Source: Polyangiaceae bacterium (GTDB taxonomy: Bacteria; Myxococcota_A; Polyangia; Polyangiales; Polyangiaceae). From it: a stretch of DNA of 48,141 nucleotides. Under the pieces are notes generated by a model that saw only the letters and a program-made list of their open reading frames with translations, ran no database searches and had not been told where the DNA came from. Where the stretch lies: NCBI GenBank assembly GCA_023150915.1, contig JAKLKA010000042.1:1-48141 (forward strand), written 5' to 3'. Position 1 is the stretch's first letter; the number at the start of each line of letters is the position of its first letter. Positions 48,031-48,141 of this stretch are shown here, piece by piece. Both the position numbers and the translations under genes were made by a program.

Positions 48031-48141
48031 TCAGGGCGTGAGCACCGCGATTGCGGCGCGGAGCAGCGGCTCGGGTCGAGGCTCCACTCCACGCGCGCGC
48101 ACCTGCCGGACGGCTTGCTCGGCCTGGGCTCGCTTGAACCC
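48031..48141 (-). CDS. ruvA: RuvA C-terminal fragment (start beyond window edge)
   Basis: 36 residues and a stop, open to the window edge. GFKRAQAEQAVRQVRARG followed by PLLRAAIAVLTP matches domain III of RuvA, the small UBA-like domain that contacts RuvB during Holliday junction branch migration. The Gly-Phe-Lys/x-Ala-Glu-Ala-Val pattern and the terminal LIRxALxxL-like helix are the reasons for the call. Too short to exclude another UBA-like protein. Confidence 0.65.
   Translation of the reverse strand, partial: GFKRAQAEQAVRQVRARGVEPRPEPLLRAAIAVLTP

Overview
The window reads as chromosomal DNA from a myxobacterium, probably of the Polyangiales type (class Polyangia). This is inferred from very high GC, dense gene packing with many ATGA/GTGA stop-start overlaps, numerous Gly/Ala/Asp-rich lipoproteins with low-complexity linkers, three Hanks-type Ser/Thr kinases with transmembrane and PEGA-type tails, and a chemosensory operon. 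I see no insertion sequence, prophage, rRNA or CRISPR array. No gene-free stretch exceeds 300 bases; the longest are 47769-48030, 29604-29824, 18003-18232 and 24336-24532.

Layout. 1-1205: the end of a Cys-rich secreted protein overlapping a cyclic-nucleotide-binding protein. 1208-3744 (minus): a DAHP-synthase-like pseudoenzyme coupled to TyrA, followed by two lipoproteins that share a Cys-start motif. 3867-6652: a Ser/Thr kinase coupled to a solitary DNA methyltransferase. 6654-14038: mostly housekeeping genes (seryl-tRNA synthetase, RNase R, a VKOR-DsbA fusion, adenosine deaminase). 14149-16196 (minus): rpoZ, a methyltransferase and a DnaJ-family protein. 16289-20591: a Tat-exported flavin amine oxidase with a CxxCH motif, a secreted hydrolase, a DUF938 methyltransferase and two divergent small lipoproteins. 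20704-28192: a kinase/envelope locus with a three-gene minus operon divergent from two kinases. 28227-30792: a RES-Xre toxin-antitoxin operon, tRNA-Ser(TGA), and a HEPN gene with a small partner; this is the most island-like part. 30995-35276: a zinc-ribbon protein, a secreted glycosidase-like lipoprotein and a polytopic membrane protein. 35395-37287: aspS. 37349-44010: seven tightly coupled genes (REC-PATAN regulator, CheW-like, soluble MCP-like, CheA, RimI, PyrK, PyrD). 44015-48141: lipoproteins, a phosphoesterase and the end of ruvA.

The most interesting signals are: a compact chemosensory operon whose order resembles cyanobacterial Pix phototaxis loci, with a receptor lacking any membrane segment; a DAHP synthase homologue that has lost its metal and substrate residues but stays coupled to tyrA; a window-wide pattern in which ten genes carry a TANNNT box 5-10 nt before the start codon, suggesting leaderless mRNAs; the tRNA-Ser-centred toxin/HEPN block; and a flavin oxidase that carries both a twin-arginine signal and a haem-c-like CxxCH. 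Function assignments rest on reading motifs by eye; no database search was possible.
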